In this document: piece by piece, positions 45,401 through 53,714 of the stretch
How positions within the stretch are numbered: position 1 is the stretch's first letter
How the letters are laid out: each line of letters starts with the position of its first letter
From: an uncultured Odoribacter sp.
GTDB taxonomy: Bacteria > Bacteroidota > Bacteroidia > Bacteroidales > Marinifilaceae
Assembly: GCA_944321165.1 (NCBI GenBank)
Contig: CALUKE010000001.1
Span: 494,482-558,481 of the forward strand
Length of the DNA stretch: 64,000 nt
Direction of reading: 5' to 3'
Notes under the pieces: generated by a model
What the model was told of the DNA's origin: nothing
What the model saw: the letters and a program-made list of their open reading frames with translations, nothing else
Databases searched by the model: none
Position numbers and translations under genes: made by a program

Positions 45401-46070
45401 GAAAGAAGCCGAAATCGCTCACGTAGGCACCCATCGTCACTCGGCTGAAAGCAACGAAGCATACGAATTTACGTACATGTTTAAATTCGGAATCGATCTT
45501 CCCAAGGGATGTTCATCCGTCACTCTGCCATCAAACAAAAACATCGTTCTGTTTGCAGCCACTTTGGTTCAGGAAAATGAACCGGTTCTAGCTGTCAGCG
45601 AATTGTTCAGAACTGCCAATCTCAAACAAATGCAGCCTACTCCTGCAAGCCCGGTCAATCTGTTAAAAACAGCCCAAATCATCGCTTATTCCGGAGCCGT
45701 CAATGACAAAGAAGAAGCCCGATTCGCCATCGACGGTGACCTAACGACCAAATGGTGTGACGTAAATAAAGCCCCCAACTACATCGATTTTGATCTGGGA
45801 GAAAGCAAAACAGTCAAAGGTTGGAAAATCATAAATGCCGGAATCGAGAGCCACTCCTACGTCACCGGAGCATGCTTCGTACAAGGGAAAAACAAACTGG
45901 ACGAAGAATGGCAAACTTTAGACTGGATCAGTAGAAATAAAAAGAATGTAGTAAACCGACAACTGGTTCAACCGGTTTCAGTCCGCTATCTCCGTCTGCT
46001 CGTAACCGAACCCAATCAACAAGCCAACAGCCATACAACCCGTATCTATGAATTTGAAATATACGAATAA
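42462..46070 (+). CDS. GH38 alpha-mannosidase with C-terminal F5/8C-like domain
   Basis: A 1202-residue secreted enzyme. Signal peptide (FILLAALLYGSNNGFAQ), then the GH38 catalytic domain: zinc-binding AHLDTQWNW with His39 and Asp41, and the nucleophile Asp152 in FLPDCFGFGW. Other blocks are FNFEGAVKYSWMKEYYP and HQFHDDLTGTSIPRAYE (zinc His and Asp region, about 363-379). The all-beta GH38 C-terminal domains follow, and the last 135 residues look like a discoidin (F5/8 type C) sugar-binding domain (EARFAIDGDLTTKWCDV, PNYIDFDLGE, SVRYLRLLVTE). GH38 enzymes trim alpha-1,2/1,3/1,6-linked mannose. It is divergent from the locus 2 operon and probably co-regulated with it. Confidence 0.93.
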   Translation: MKLPIFILLAALLYGSNNGFAQESKPGKEIKAYMVADAHLDTQWNWDIQTTINEYVWNTLSQNLFLLKHYPHYVFNFEGAVKYSWMKEYYPIQYEEMKKYIREGRWHLSGSSWDATDALVPSTESAIRNILLGQEYYRQEFGTESTDIFLPDCFGFGWTLPTIAAHCGLIGFSSQKLDWRNHPFYGNSKHPFTIGLWQGIDGSQIMLAHGYGYGERWKDEDLSHNRHLQDIAHRNPFHIAYRYYGTGDTGGSPDLPSVRSVEKGIQGNGPVEIISATSDQLFKDFMPYEKHPELPVFNGELLMDVHGTGCYTSQAAMKLYNRQNEMLGDAAERAAVTASWLGNNYPGKTLTEAWRRFIFHQFHDDLTGTSIPRAYEFSWNDELISLKQFADVLTSSVNMVAGQLDTRTKGTPIILYNPLAFDLENITEISLEMPKAPQGITVYNAQGEKTKSQLIGYENGKARILIEARVPATGFAVYDVRTIGSQKTEKTEKPEDTQMLENSVYKITVDQYGDITSLFDKRNNREIVKTGKTIRLALFTQNRSYAWPAWEILKETIDRDPISITDRVKITQTENGAIRKTLCIEKHHGESVFKQYIHLYEGCLADRIDFHHEIDWRSTNALLKAEFPLSVNHPEATYDLGIGSIRRGNNTQIAYEVYAQQWADLSDQDNSYGVSILNDSKYGWDKPNDHTIRLTLLHTPETRGGYTYQNQQDFGHHSFTYSLIGHAGTLDKTATVRKAEILNQPLKAFRTYKHNGHLGKEFSFVRSDNPNVLIKALKKAESSDEYVVRVYETQGENVQNATLTFAGEILSAQEADGTEKNIGPADFKENKLSVHIRPYSIKTFKLKLKKATSQTKPLEYANLSLPYDQKCFTFDEFRSEGNFSGGYTYAAELLPDSLEVNGIPFQLGEKDAVNGLACQGQTIELPQDHHFNRLYILAASTEGDCTGTFRTGKYSQTISVPYFSGFIGQWGHLHHTEGYLKEAEIAHVGTHRHSAESNEAYEFTYMFKFGIDLPKGCSSVTLPSNKNIVLFAATLVQENEPVLAVSELFRTANLKQMQPTPASPVNLLKTAQIIAYSGAVNDKEEARFAIDGDLTTKWCDVNKAPNYIDFDLGESKTVKGWKIINAGIESHSYVTGACFVQGKNKLDEEWQTLDWISRNKKNVVNRQLVQPVSVRYLRLLVTEPNQQANSHTTRIYEFEIYE

Positions 46071-46078
46071 ATGATCCG

Positions 46079-46121
46079 ATGCCGTATACCCCTGTCTGAT
46101 TTTTGACGAGGTATACGGCAT
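46079..46121. terminator. Hairpin terminator between GH38 and tamB (convergent)
   Basis: Perfect 12-bp stem ATGCCGTATACC/GGTATACGGCAT with a 19-base loop, between the two convergent stop codons, with T-rich sequence after it on the plus strand. Confidence 0.8.
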
Positions 46122-46125
46122 TCTC

Positions 46126-49100
46126 TTACTTTCTCCGACGTAAAAAACCGAAATATTTTCTCAATAACTCCCGAAAAGTATCAAAAGATTCCTGATAGGA
46201 TATTCCGACCCCCTGGATCGTTTCAGTATTATTATAAAGCAACTTCTCATCTGTGTGCGAATAAGCCTTCATTTTTAAAGATCCCTGCTTGTTCAACTTG
46301 ACCTCTATATCAAAATCTCCGGCTATATTGGTTTTTTTATTTTCTTCCCCGGCTGCATTCCGATTTCCACCCACATCCATATTTCCGTTGGCAGAAATGG
46401 TGATCCGGTCATCCAACAACTGTGTAGAAACTGCCAGCTCCAGCTCATCCGATGTCATCTCCCGCTCCCGGTCTCCCCAGCGATAAGCCAAACCGATATC
46501 CACATTGTTGCTGAATTGAGAAAACCACCGGGACAACTGATTGGAAAACATCTCTGTCAAGGTGGTCACCCCTGCCGTCTGTGCCTGTAAACCGTAATCA
46601 CCGGTATTATCAACCCGATAAAAACGGTTTAGCACCAGCAGAGAAAACATCTGTTTATTGATCTCATCCTGACTGGAAAACAAACTCTGGATATAACTCT
46701 TGCTCTGCGTTTCCAGGGTCGGGAAATCAATATCAAATTTCACCACCGGATTGGTCAGGTGATCACTCAAATTCAAAATACACTCTACCGGTACCTTTCG
46801 AGCAGATTCGGTTGTCATTTTTTCATCCGTACCGGAATCCTCGCTCCCTACTTTGTCTACAGGCAATAATTCTGAGATTGTCGTCTTCAGATTATATACC
46901 GCCTTGACATTCAAAGTCGCATCATAAGGCGAACCGCTCCATGAAATCGTTCCTCCCGGTGTCAGTACAAATTTTTTATTGATCAAATTACTCAAGGTAA
47001 ACAAATAATCTCCTTTCGTTATCTGATATTCTCCAAACATATTCAAATAACCATCTTTATCAAAAGTAATCTTGATATCTCCCTGACCGGTCGTTTTCAA
47101 AATATCCCCTACCGTAGGATCAAAAATGACCTGAACATTCAGATTATCATTCACCTCCAGATTCGCATTGAAATCCAACTCAGAAAGAGCCGATTTTGCC
47201 TGTAAGGGAAATTCTTTCGATTGGCCGGTATGCAAAAAATGCAAAAAATTATTTGTCTGTTCCGAAATACCGGCAGACAATGGAATATATAAACGGGACT
47301 CATTTTCCGTTCGGGCATTGATCGTCACACGATCGACTCCGTTTTTATTATCCAGATCAGCCAGACCACTTAAAAACAACTGACCATAAAATAATTCATT
47401 ATCCGTCGGACCGGTATTCAGCACCATAAATTTATCAAAGCGGGCCTTCAAGCGATAACGATCGTCCCAGAAATAGTAATCCCCGTTCAAAACAGCCTGC
47501 TGACCATAGCTGTCTTTTAAATTAAAATGATTGAACAGCAAGCGATTGTTTACAATGTGAATACTGTCGTGAATAAAATACTTAGCATTCAGGACATTGA
47601 TTTTCATACCGACCGAATCAAAATACACATAACCGGAAATATCGGGTTTCCGGATGTTTCCGCCGATTTGTACATTTCCGGATAAATTACCACTTGTCTC
47701 CGTAACAAAATCGGAAGCATAAATTCCCAAACGCTCCAACCCCACCTTTTCCAGATGGACATTAATATCGACCGTATCCGTTTCTGGAGAATAAAAGCCT
47801 GTAACCATCAAAGGAATAGCGTCCCCCACCTTATTCTCAGCCCCCACGATCACACTCCGGTTATCGGCATCCCAATAGGAAGATACAGTTAAAGACCCCA
47901 GAGTATCCCGATTGATGCCCCACTTATCCACATGAAAATCGGTCATCAACATGAAATTCTTATAATAATCCTGTAGAGTCAAGGAACCTGTCGTCATACC
48001 GAACAAATAAGGCCGATGTTTCAAGGCTATCCTACTGACATTTTCCAGGTTGAAATTTTCAAGCCGAACAAACAATTGTTCTTCCGGAGATTCAGACAAT
48101 TTTCCTGTAATCGACAAACTTTCCTGCCCTCGCTGAACAAAAAAATCATCGACCACAACCTCTTTTCCTGCAATGAATACGGAAGATTCCCTCACTCTCC
48201 AAACACTGTCATTCATCACAATGACACCGGGATGTATCAGAATCTTCGTATTATATCCATATCGCTTGTCCGGAGAAAAAATAACACAGGCCGACAGCTC
48301 CCCGCAATAGGTCTTGTCTTCCCAGTTGCACCAGCTCAATTTATTATCCAAATGATTGTCCGACAACAAGAGATCATTTCTGACATTATACAATTGATAA
48401 CCATTGCCATATATCAGGCGATCTGTCGTATATTTCATATACAGCTGTTCCATGTCCCCAAGCAGATCAATTTTGGAATTTACCAAATGAATATCCTGAT
48501 AATCGATCTGATCCGTTGTCAGCGTCAAATGCAACAGTTCCGTGTCATTCCGGTAATCGGAAGTAATCAAAGTCCCCGAAGCAATGTGAAGCTGCGGATA
48601 CAAAACCTGCAATATCCGATTAGCATCCTTAACACATATCGTGTATTCAAAATCAAGTACATCGGTTTTTCTTTGTTTCCGAACTCGTTTGTCTTTGCTT
48701 TGTCGATGAACAGAATAAACCGGCAAATAATTCTGCATCAGATGATACAGGAAAGAAAGGGGATGAATTTCCCGATAATTTCCGGTAATTGCCAAATCCA
48801 GTACATCCGATTTCAAAGTCGTGGTATTATCCGAACCTCGCCGGTTGTCTTCCAAACTGATCCGATCCACGGAAAAAGAAGCCGTATCACAAGTATAAGT
48901 CAGATCAGTCAAAGAAAAATTCGTAAAACTTTTCTCTTTCCGATCCGCATATATTACCTCAAAATCAGTTTTCAATGTTTCCTTACCGGATTTTAGCCCC
49001 AGTCCGAAAGCTTGCAAATCATCTATTTCCACCTGTCCCCGCGTACTTAAAAAATTCAGCGAGTCATCCATATCATAAGCCATAATGACACCTCCCTGAA

Positions 49101-50607
49101 CTCCTTCATTCTCCATCGTCGCAATCAGATCCAGTTTTCCGGTTTCATAAGTCATCGCCAAATCCACATCCTGAAGACTTCCCGTTCGAACATTCACCCG
49201 ATTTTTCTTCGAATGTACCTGAAACGAGGGTCCCCGTTCATCCCAGACACCTGCGTAAGTACCAAACAAATAACCGGACCCCAGGACAGAGAAGCCAGAC
49301 AATTTTCCATAGTCGATCCGGTTAAAATAAAATTCACCGTTCATGGCATCACAGTCGCTCCCCTCCGACCGACAAGGAGCATAACAAAAAGTCAACTCAC
49401 CGGCAAGTGCAGGCGTCACACTACGTGCCCGAAGCTTAAAATCCGAAAGTTTGCCATCAAAGCGAATGGTATCGAAATCCAGATAAGTAAACTGATGCAA
49501 AGGTCCCGGCACAGGTATATTCATATCAAACCAGGGCAAATAAACCGATTCCAAATCCACCGGATTCAAATGCGCCTGCGATAATTCAATCTGGAAATGA
49601 GTATTCCAAACATCAGGCAATCCCCGGGATTTAAAATTACCCTGAAAAACCGTCCGGTCTCCCAATTCAAAATATAAATCATGTCCTTCCAGACGATGAA
49701 TGGTATTAGACACGATCCCACTGCATTTAACGGTATTTGTTATGCCACGCAAAATCCCGTTGAAATAAGCCAAATCAATAAAACTTACCGCCGAAGGACC
49801 TAATTCATAATATTGTTGCATTCGGGAGGTGAAATACCGCCAGTCATGCTGACCGGGCCTCCAGTTAAACTCCAGTTTTATCAAATCGACATAACTCCGC
49901 TCCAAATTGATCTGCGCATCAGTTATCAACAAATTATCATCCCGGAACCGAACCAGTCCATCCAACTTTTTCATGCGTAAACCCGACTTCTCCACAAAAC
50001 TCAAATCAGACACCTTCATTCTCGAAACCTCCTCGGTGAATTCAAAACCGGAAACCTCCACATTCAAATCCCGACACTCCACATCCGTCCAGTTCACCCC
50101 ATAATCCACCGGTTCATACACCTCCTCCCGGTAAGTAAAACGAGAATTACGAAGGATCACTTTTTTCAATCCCATCAACCAAGAACTCTGTTTTTGTGAA
50201 GACAACGTATCCACTTCACTGTTCTGCTTCCGATGCAAAGAATCCAGAAACATCTCTATATTCGTTACAGCCCCTTCATCCCGAGATACCCACAAATTAA
50301 AATCGGCTTTATTCAAAAGAATCTCTCCAATGGTAAAACGTTTGCCCACCAGACTGAACGTATCGGCTTTTACCTGTACACGCTGGCAATACAACAAAGT
50401 ATCATTTTTAAAATCCTTCAGCAATACATCCTTCAACACCAAAGATTTAACCGGTTTAAAATCAACATGTCCGATTCGAATAGACACTCCGGTCGCGGCT
50501 TCAATACGCTCCGTCACAAACTTTACCACAGATGTCTGCACATAAGGAGTCTGCAACAGGAAATAAAGCATACCCAAAAGTAACAACACTCCCGTTACAG
50601 AAAACAA
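46126..50607 (-). CDS. tamB: TamB-like translocation/assembly module protein
   Basis: A protein of about 1490 residues with one N-terminal membrane anchor (VLLLLGMLYFLLQTPYVQ), a long beta-rich periplasmic bridge and the TamB (DUF490) domain in the last 400 residues, for example YFWDDRYRLKARFDKFMVLN, IKITFDKDGYLNMFGEYQIT and LFTLSNLINKKFVLTPGGTI. TamB proteins span the periplasm and move lipids or outer-membrane proteins. The start is unusual: the frame has no ATG before TTG at 50607, but upstream in-frame codons read IKKILHILL, a textbook anchor start beginning at an ATA (50631). I use the TTG boundary; the real N-terminus is probably about eight codons longer. Divergent from tsaD. Confidence 0.85.
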   Translation of the reverse strand: MFSVTGVLLLLGMLYFLLQTPYVQTSVVKFVTERIEAATGVSIRIGHVDFKPVKSLVLKDVLLKDFKNDTLLYCQRVQVKADTFSLVGKRFTIGEILLNKADFNLWVSRDEGAVTNIEMFLDSLHRKQNSEVDTLSSQKQSSWLMGLKKVILRNSRFTYREEVYEPVDYGVNWTDVECRDLNVEVSGFEFTEEVSRMKVSDLSFVEKSGLRMKKLDGLVRFRDDNLLITDAQINLERSYVDLIKLEFNWRPGQHDWRYFTSRMQQYYELGPSAVSFIDLAYFNGILRGITNTVKCSGIVSNTIHRLEGHDLYFELGDRTVFQGNFKSRGLPDVWNTHFQIELSQAHLNPVDLESVYLPWFDMNIPVPGPLHQFTYLDFDTIRFDGKLSDFKLRARSVTPALAGELTFCYAPCRSEGSDCDAMNGEFYFNRIDYGKLSGFSVLGSGYLFGTYAGVWDERGPSFQVHSKKNRVNVRTGSLQDVDLAMTYETGKLDLIATMENEGVQGGVIMAYDMDDSLNFLSTRGQVEIDDLQAFGLGLKSGKETLKTDFEVIYADRKEKSFTNFSLTDLTYTCDTASFSVDRISLEDNRRGSDNTTTLKSDVLDLAITGNYREIHPLSFLYHLMQNYLPVYSVHRQSKDKRVRKQRKTDVLDFEYTICVKDANRILQVLYPQLHIASGTLITSDYRNDTELLHLTLTTDQIDYQDIHLVNSKIDLLGDMEQLYMKYTTDRLIYGNGYQLYNVRNDLLLSDNHLDNKLSWCNWEDKTYCGELSACVIFSPDKRYGYNTKILIHPGVIVMNDSVWRVRESSVFIAGKEVVVDDFFVQRGQESLSITGKLSESPEEQLFVRLENFNLENVSRIALKHRPYLFGMTTGSLTLQDYYKNFMLMTDFHVDKWGINRDTLGSLTVSSYWDADNRSVIVGAENKVGDAIPLMVTGFYSPETDTVDINVHLEKVGLERLGIYASDFVTETSGNLSGNVQIGGNIRKPDISGYVYFDSVGMKINVLNAKYFIHDSIHIVNNRLLFNHFNLKDSYGQQAVLNGDYYFWDDRYRLKARFDKFMVLNTGPTDNELFYGQLFLSGLADLDNKNGVDRVTINARTENESRLYIPLSAGISEQTNNFLHFLHTGQSKEFPLQAKSALSELDFNANLEVNDNLNVQVIFDPTVGDILKTTGQGDIKITFDKDGYLNMFGEYQITKGDYLFTLSNLINKKFVLTPGGTISWSGSPYDATLNVKAVYNLKTTISELLPVDKVGSEDSGTDEKMTTESARKVPVECILNLSDHLTNPVVKFDIDFPTLETQSKSYIQSLFSSQDEINKQMFSLLVLNRFYRVDNTGDYGLQAQTAGVTTLTEMFSNQLSRWFSQFSNNVDIGLAYRWGDREREMTSDELELAVSTQLLDDRITISANGNMDVGGNRNAAGEENKKTNIAGDFDIEVKLNKQGSLKMKAYSHTDEKLLYNNTETIQGVGISYQESFDTFRELLRKYFGFLRRRK

Positions 50608-50657
50608 TAATATGTGAAGAATCTTTTTTATCGGTACAGTTATTTTTAGTTTGATGA

Positions 50658-50665
50658 CAAAAGTA
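50658..50665 (-). promoter_or_regulatory. -7 promoter box of tamB
   Basis: TACTTTTG on the minus strand fits TAnnTTTG. Its transcript would begin near 50650, which limits possible tamB start codons to the ATA at 50631, ATT at 50622 or TTG at 50607. Confidence 0.42.
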
Positions 50666-50737
50666 TTAATATTGCAGTAGATTTGAAAATGATTGGAACG
50701 GAAAGATCGGGAAGGAAATCAAGTATTAAAACATCAT

Positions 50738-51757
50738 ATGACCGTAATTTTAGGAATAGAATCTTCTTGCGACGACACTTCGGCCGCAATATTGAAAGAC
50801 GGGATCGTACTGAGTAACGTCATCGCCAGTCAAAAAGTACATGAGGCCTACGGAGGCGTCGTCCCGGAACTGGCCTCTCGGGCTCACCAGCAGAATATCA
50901 TACCGGTTGTATCGGAAGCTATCAAAAGAGCCGGGATCTATCCCGAGGAAATCAACGCTGTTGCCTTTACCCGAGGCCCGGGATTATTGGGATCACTGTT
51001 GGTCGGGACCTCCTTCGCCAAAGGATTCGCCATCGCCAACCACCTGCCAATGATAGAAGTTAATCATCTCCAAGCCCATATTCTGGCCAATTTCATCAAA
51101 GAGCCGGGCATTGAAAGTCGTCATCCTTCCTTCCCATTTCTAACCTTACTGGTTTCCGGTGGAAACTCACAATTGATTGTCGTACACGATTATCTTCAAA
51201 TGGAAATGATCGGACAAACCATCGACGATGCCGCCGGAGAAGCATTTGACAAATGCGCCAAGGTAATGGGACTGCCCTACCCGGGAGGACCGGTGATCGA
51301 CCGACTGGCACAACAGGGAAATCCGGAACGTTTCACATTCAATAAACCACAAATTCCCGGTCTGGATTACAGTTTCAGTGGTTTGAAAACCTCATTTCTC
51401 TATTTCCTGCGAGATGAACTGAAAAAAAATCCTGATTTTATCCAGCAAAATCTGAATGACCTGTGCGCATCTCTGCAAAAAACCGTGATCGATATTCTGA
51501 TGGCCAAACTGAAAAAAGCAGCGAAACAAACCGGCATCAAACAAATTGCGATCGGAGGCGGAGTATCCGCCAATTCGGCCCTGCAAAAAGCAGTACACGA
51601 GGAAGCCGCCCGCTCCGGTTGGGAAGTATTCATTCCCCGATTGGGCTTTTCTCTCGACAATGCCGGCATGGTAGCCGTTACGGGTTACTACAAATACCTG
51701 GCAGGACAATTCATCGGACTGGATGCTGCTCCATTCGCCAGAACCACACTAGAATAG
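50738..51757 (+). CDS. tsaD: tRNA N6-threonylcarbamoyladenosine transferase TsaD
   Basis: A 339-residue cytoplasmic ASKHA-fold enzyme that makes t6A37 in ANN-decoding tRNAs together with TsaB, TsaC and TsaE. Seen: ILGIESSCDDTSAAIL at the start, YGGVVPELASRAH, the metal-binding VNHLQAH with His110 and His114, the phosphate loop TLLVSGGNSQL at about 150 and IGGGVSANSALQKAV near 270. The ATG at 50738 matches the family start; the frame extends 15 codons upstream without homology. It is divergent from tamB and followed 28 bp later by a 2-hydroxyacid dehydrogenase gene. Confidence 0.96.
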   Translation: MTVILGIESSCDDTSAAILKDGIVLSNVIASQKVHEAYGGVVPELASRAHQQNIIPVVSEAIKRAGIYPEEINAVAFTRGPGLLGSLLVGTSFAKGFAIANHLPMIEVNHLQAHILANFIKEPGIESRHPSFPFLTLLVSGGNSQLIVVHDYLQMEMIGQTIDDAAGEAFDKCAKVMGLPYPGGPVIDRLAQQGNPERFTFNKPQIPGLDYSFSGLKTSFLYFLRDELKKNPDFIQQNLNDLCASLQKTVIDILMAKLKKAAKQTGIKQIAIGGGVSANSALQKAVHEEAARSGWEVFIPRLGFSLDNAGMVAVTGYYKYLAGQFIGLDAAPFARTTLE

Positions 51758-51785
51758 TTTCACTTTAGCACACAATAGAAAATAT

Positions 51786-52715
51786 ATGAAAATCCTCGTC
51801 ACTTACGATATCCCCCGCAATCCGTTTCAGGAACTTCCTTCCGATTGGGAAGTCACCTTCCCGGAAAAAACCGAACTCACCAAAGCCGATTTGATCCGTT
51901 TACTTCCCGACTACGAGGTTTTGCTATCTATTTTTCATGCTCCGGTCGATCAGGAAATCATCAATGCTGGAAAAAAACTGAAACTAATCAGCAATTACGG
52001 TGTCGGATATAACAACATCGATATCCGCTATGCCCGGGAAAAAGGGATTGCCGTCACCAATACTCCTCTCTCCGTCAACACCCCCACTGTCGAACTGACC
52101 ATGGCTCTGATGCTAAGCGCAGCCCGTCGAGTGGCAGAATGCAATCTGCGCGTTCGAAATGAAAAAGAAAGCATGTGGGGAACCATGCGCAATTTAGGAG
52201 TCGGCCTCGAAGGAAAAACACTGGGTATCATCGGCATGGGAAACATCGGTCAACACGTTGCACAAAAAGCCGAAGCCTTCGGAATGAAAATCATCTACCA
52301 CAACCCACGAACCGAAGTACCCGGTTATCGCCGCACCAACCTTACCACCCTTTTGCAGGAAGCAGACTTCATCAGTCTCCACACTCCTCTGACAACGGAA
52401 ACCCGCCACCTGATCGGCGAACGGGAAATCGCCCTCATGAAACCGACAGCCATCCTCATCAATACTGCCCGCGGCGCCGTTGTAGATGAACGGGCACTGG
52501 CACAAGCCCTCAGTGCTCACCGCATCGCCGGAGCAGCCTTGGATGTATTCGAAGACGAACCCCACATCACCGAAACCCTCTACCGGCTCGATAACGTTGT
52601 ACTCACGCCCCACATCGGCACCGCCACCATCGATGCCCGCATCGCCATGGGACGTGAAGCCCTGGACAACATCCGCCAATTCTTCGACGGAACACCCAAG
52701 AACATAGTTAATTAA
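51786..52715 (+). CDS. D-isomer-specific 2-hydroxyacid dehydrogenase
   Basis: A 309-residue NAD(P)-dependent dehydrogenase. The Rossmann motif is GMGNIG at residues 150-155 (GKTLGIIGMGNIGQHVAQKA). The catalytic triad is Arg229 (INTARGAVVDE), Glu258 (DVFEDEP) and His276 (TPHIGTA). The substrate domain starts MKILVTYDIPRNP and has LLSIFHAPVDQEI and YGVGYNNIDI. An Asn in the cofactor loop (HNPR after the second strand) would suit NADP or NAD; the exact substrate (glyoxylate, hydroxypyruvate, lactate-like acids) cannot be decided. Likely transcribed with tsaD. Confidence 0.93.
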   Translation: MKILVTYDIPRNPFQELPSDWEVTFPEKTELTKADLIRLLPDYEVLLSIFHAPVDQEIINAGKKLKLISNYGVGYNNIDIRYAREKGIAVTNTPLSVNTPTVELTMALMLSAARRVAECNLRVRNEKESMWGTMRNLGVGLEGKTLGIIGMGNIGQHVAQKAEAFGMKIIYHNPRTEVPGYRRTNLTTLLQEADFISLHTPLTTETRHLIGEREIALMKPTAILINTARGAVVDERALAQALSAHRIAGAALDVFEDEPHITETLYRLDNVVLTPHIGTATIDARIAMGREALDNIRQFFDGTPKNIVN

Positions 52716-52769
52716 CTCATTTTCCCTTCACGATTTTTTCACAAAAGCTTTTAATAACCGAAAAAATTA

Positions 52770-52777
52770 TATATTTG
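52770..52777 (+). promoter_or_regulatory. -7 promoter box for the RNA/rsbW-like unit
   Basis: TATATTTG fits TAnnTTTG exactly and stands just before the structured stretch that begins near 52785. No clear TTG at -33. Confidence 0.5.
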
Positions 52778-52781
52778 CAAA

Positions 52782-52963
52782 GTCGACAGATAAACTGACG
52801 ACAGACATATCGGAAATTACTGACTTAAACCGAAAATCGCCAATTTAAAGTTGTAAAAGTCAGATTTACAGTTCATGCATATCAGCGTGGCTGGTAATCT
52901 TTCTTTACAACGGGCGTTTGGCGATGCCTCGGTTTAGTGAGCATTACTTTCCACGCTTTTTTT
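52782..52963 (+). ncRNA. Structured leader or small RNA with alternative pairings and T-run
   Basis: A rod-like fold is supported by TAAACCGA (52826-52833)/TCGGTTTA (52929-52936), ATCGCCAA (52836-52843)/TTGGCGAT (52918-52925) and GTTGTAAA (52850-52857)/TTTACAAC (52904-52911). Two further pairings are mutually exclusive with parts of it: CTGACTT (52820-52826)/AAGTCAG (52857-52863), and AGCGTGG (52884-52890)/CCACGCT (52951-52957), the latter followed by seven T. The last could be a pseudoknot or a terminator that competes with the rod. A short GTCG/CGAC hairpin opens the RNA. It fits a riboswitch-like leader of the rsbW-like gene or a 6S-like small RNA; I recognise no known family. Confidence 0.5.
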
Positions 52964-52982
52964 ATATGAATTTCAATTCGTC

Positions 52983-53378
52983 ATGAACAAAATAGAATTA
53001 TCCATTCCTCCCGTTCCATTATACCAGAACCAAATAGAACATTTCACCGAAGAAATCATTTCCACATTTCAAATTCCGGAACAGTACCGGCATAACCTGC
53101 AACAGGCAATCGCAGAAGCTTCCCTCATCGCCAAACAACACAACGATCCCCTTTCCTCCTCTCCCATAAAACTGACAGCCATACGCAGCAAAGAAAAAAT
53201 CACCATCAGAATAAAACAAAAAGAAGGCCGATTTGACAAAATCCGCCCGCCACGCCCCCTAACCCCTGCCAACAAGGGAGGTCTGACGGGACAGAATTTT
53301 TACACCCTTCTCTCACTGGCAGACGAACTCTCTTTTTCTCAGCGAGGAGCACAAATTATCCTCTCTTTTTTTATATAA
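52983..53378 (+). CDS. RsbW/SpoIIAB-like HATPase-fold anti-sigma or serine kinase protein
   Basis: A 131-residue protein with the small GHKL ATPase fold of anti-sigma factors. The opening MNKIELSIPPVPLYQNQIEH and YRHNLQQAIAEASLIAKQHN correspond to the N-box helix (usual Glu-x-x-x-Asn; here Glu-Ala-Ser-Leu-Ile), GRFDKIRPP to the usual D-x-GxGF loop region and GLTGQNFYTLLSLADELSFS to the lid and last helix. The N-box asparagine is absent, so ATP binding may be weakened. No anti-anti-sigma partner is encoded next to it. It follows the structured RNA by 20 bp and converges with the hmu operon. Confidence 0.65.
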   Translation: MNKIELSIPPVPLYQNQIEHFTEEIISTFQIPEQYRHNLQQAIAEASLIAKQHNDPLSSSPIKLTAIRSKEKITIRIKQKEGRFDKIRPPRPLTPANKGGLTGQNFYTLLSLADELSFSQRGAQIILSFFI

Positions 53379-53390
53379 ATCATCAGGAAA

Positions 53391-53714
53391 CTACTCCGGC
53401 ACATAAATGATCTCACCATTTTCCAATTCATAGGCAATCCCTACTTTTTTCCCTCTCTTTCCCGATTGCTGTTGATTTTCAGAAGGAGTATAACGATTGA
53501 TTTTTTCTCCCTCCTTGGTAATGATCTCCATATTTTCCTTACCCGGGTTTTTGACCATGGTGAAATCTTCCTGGGAAAGCATCTCCGTCATATTATAACG
53601 CGTCACCAATGCCACCATCAAAGCAACCGCGAATACCATAGCCACATCAAACAAATTGGAAACAACACTGATCGGATCGCTATCCTCTTCTCTTTTTAAC
53701 AAATTCCTTTTCAT
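53391..53714 (-). CDS. hmuV: HmuV: DUF2149 protein, ExbD-like
   Basis: A 107-residue protein of the DUF2149 family: MKRNLLKREEDSDPISVVSN, then a membrane helix LFDVAMVFAVALMVALVTRY and a C-terminal extracytoplasmic part with ENGEIIYVPE at the end. One helix with an aspartate (residue 23) at its cytoplasmic end is the ExbD/TolR layout (Asp25 in E. coli ExbD carries protons). The gene starts with ATG at 53714 overlapping the hmuU stop by 4 bp; the open frame extends further upstream but within hmuU. Last gene of hmuYRSTUV. Presumably forms a motor with HmuU. Confidence 0.85.
   Translation of the reverse strand: MKRNLLKREEDSDPISVVSNLFDVAMVFAVALMVALVTRYNMTEMLSQEDFTMVKNPGKENMEIITKEGEKINRYTPSENQQQSGKRGKKVGIAYELENGEIIYVPE

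Noticed and set aside
48016..48996. Long plus-strand open frame (326 codons) inside tamB
   Set aside because: Antisense to a gene with clear TamB features; composition is typical of a reversed frame.
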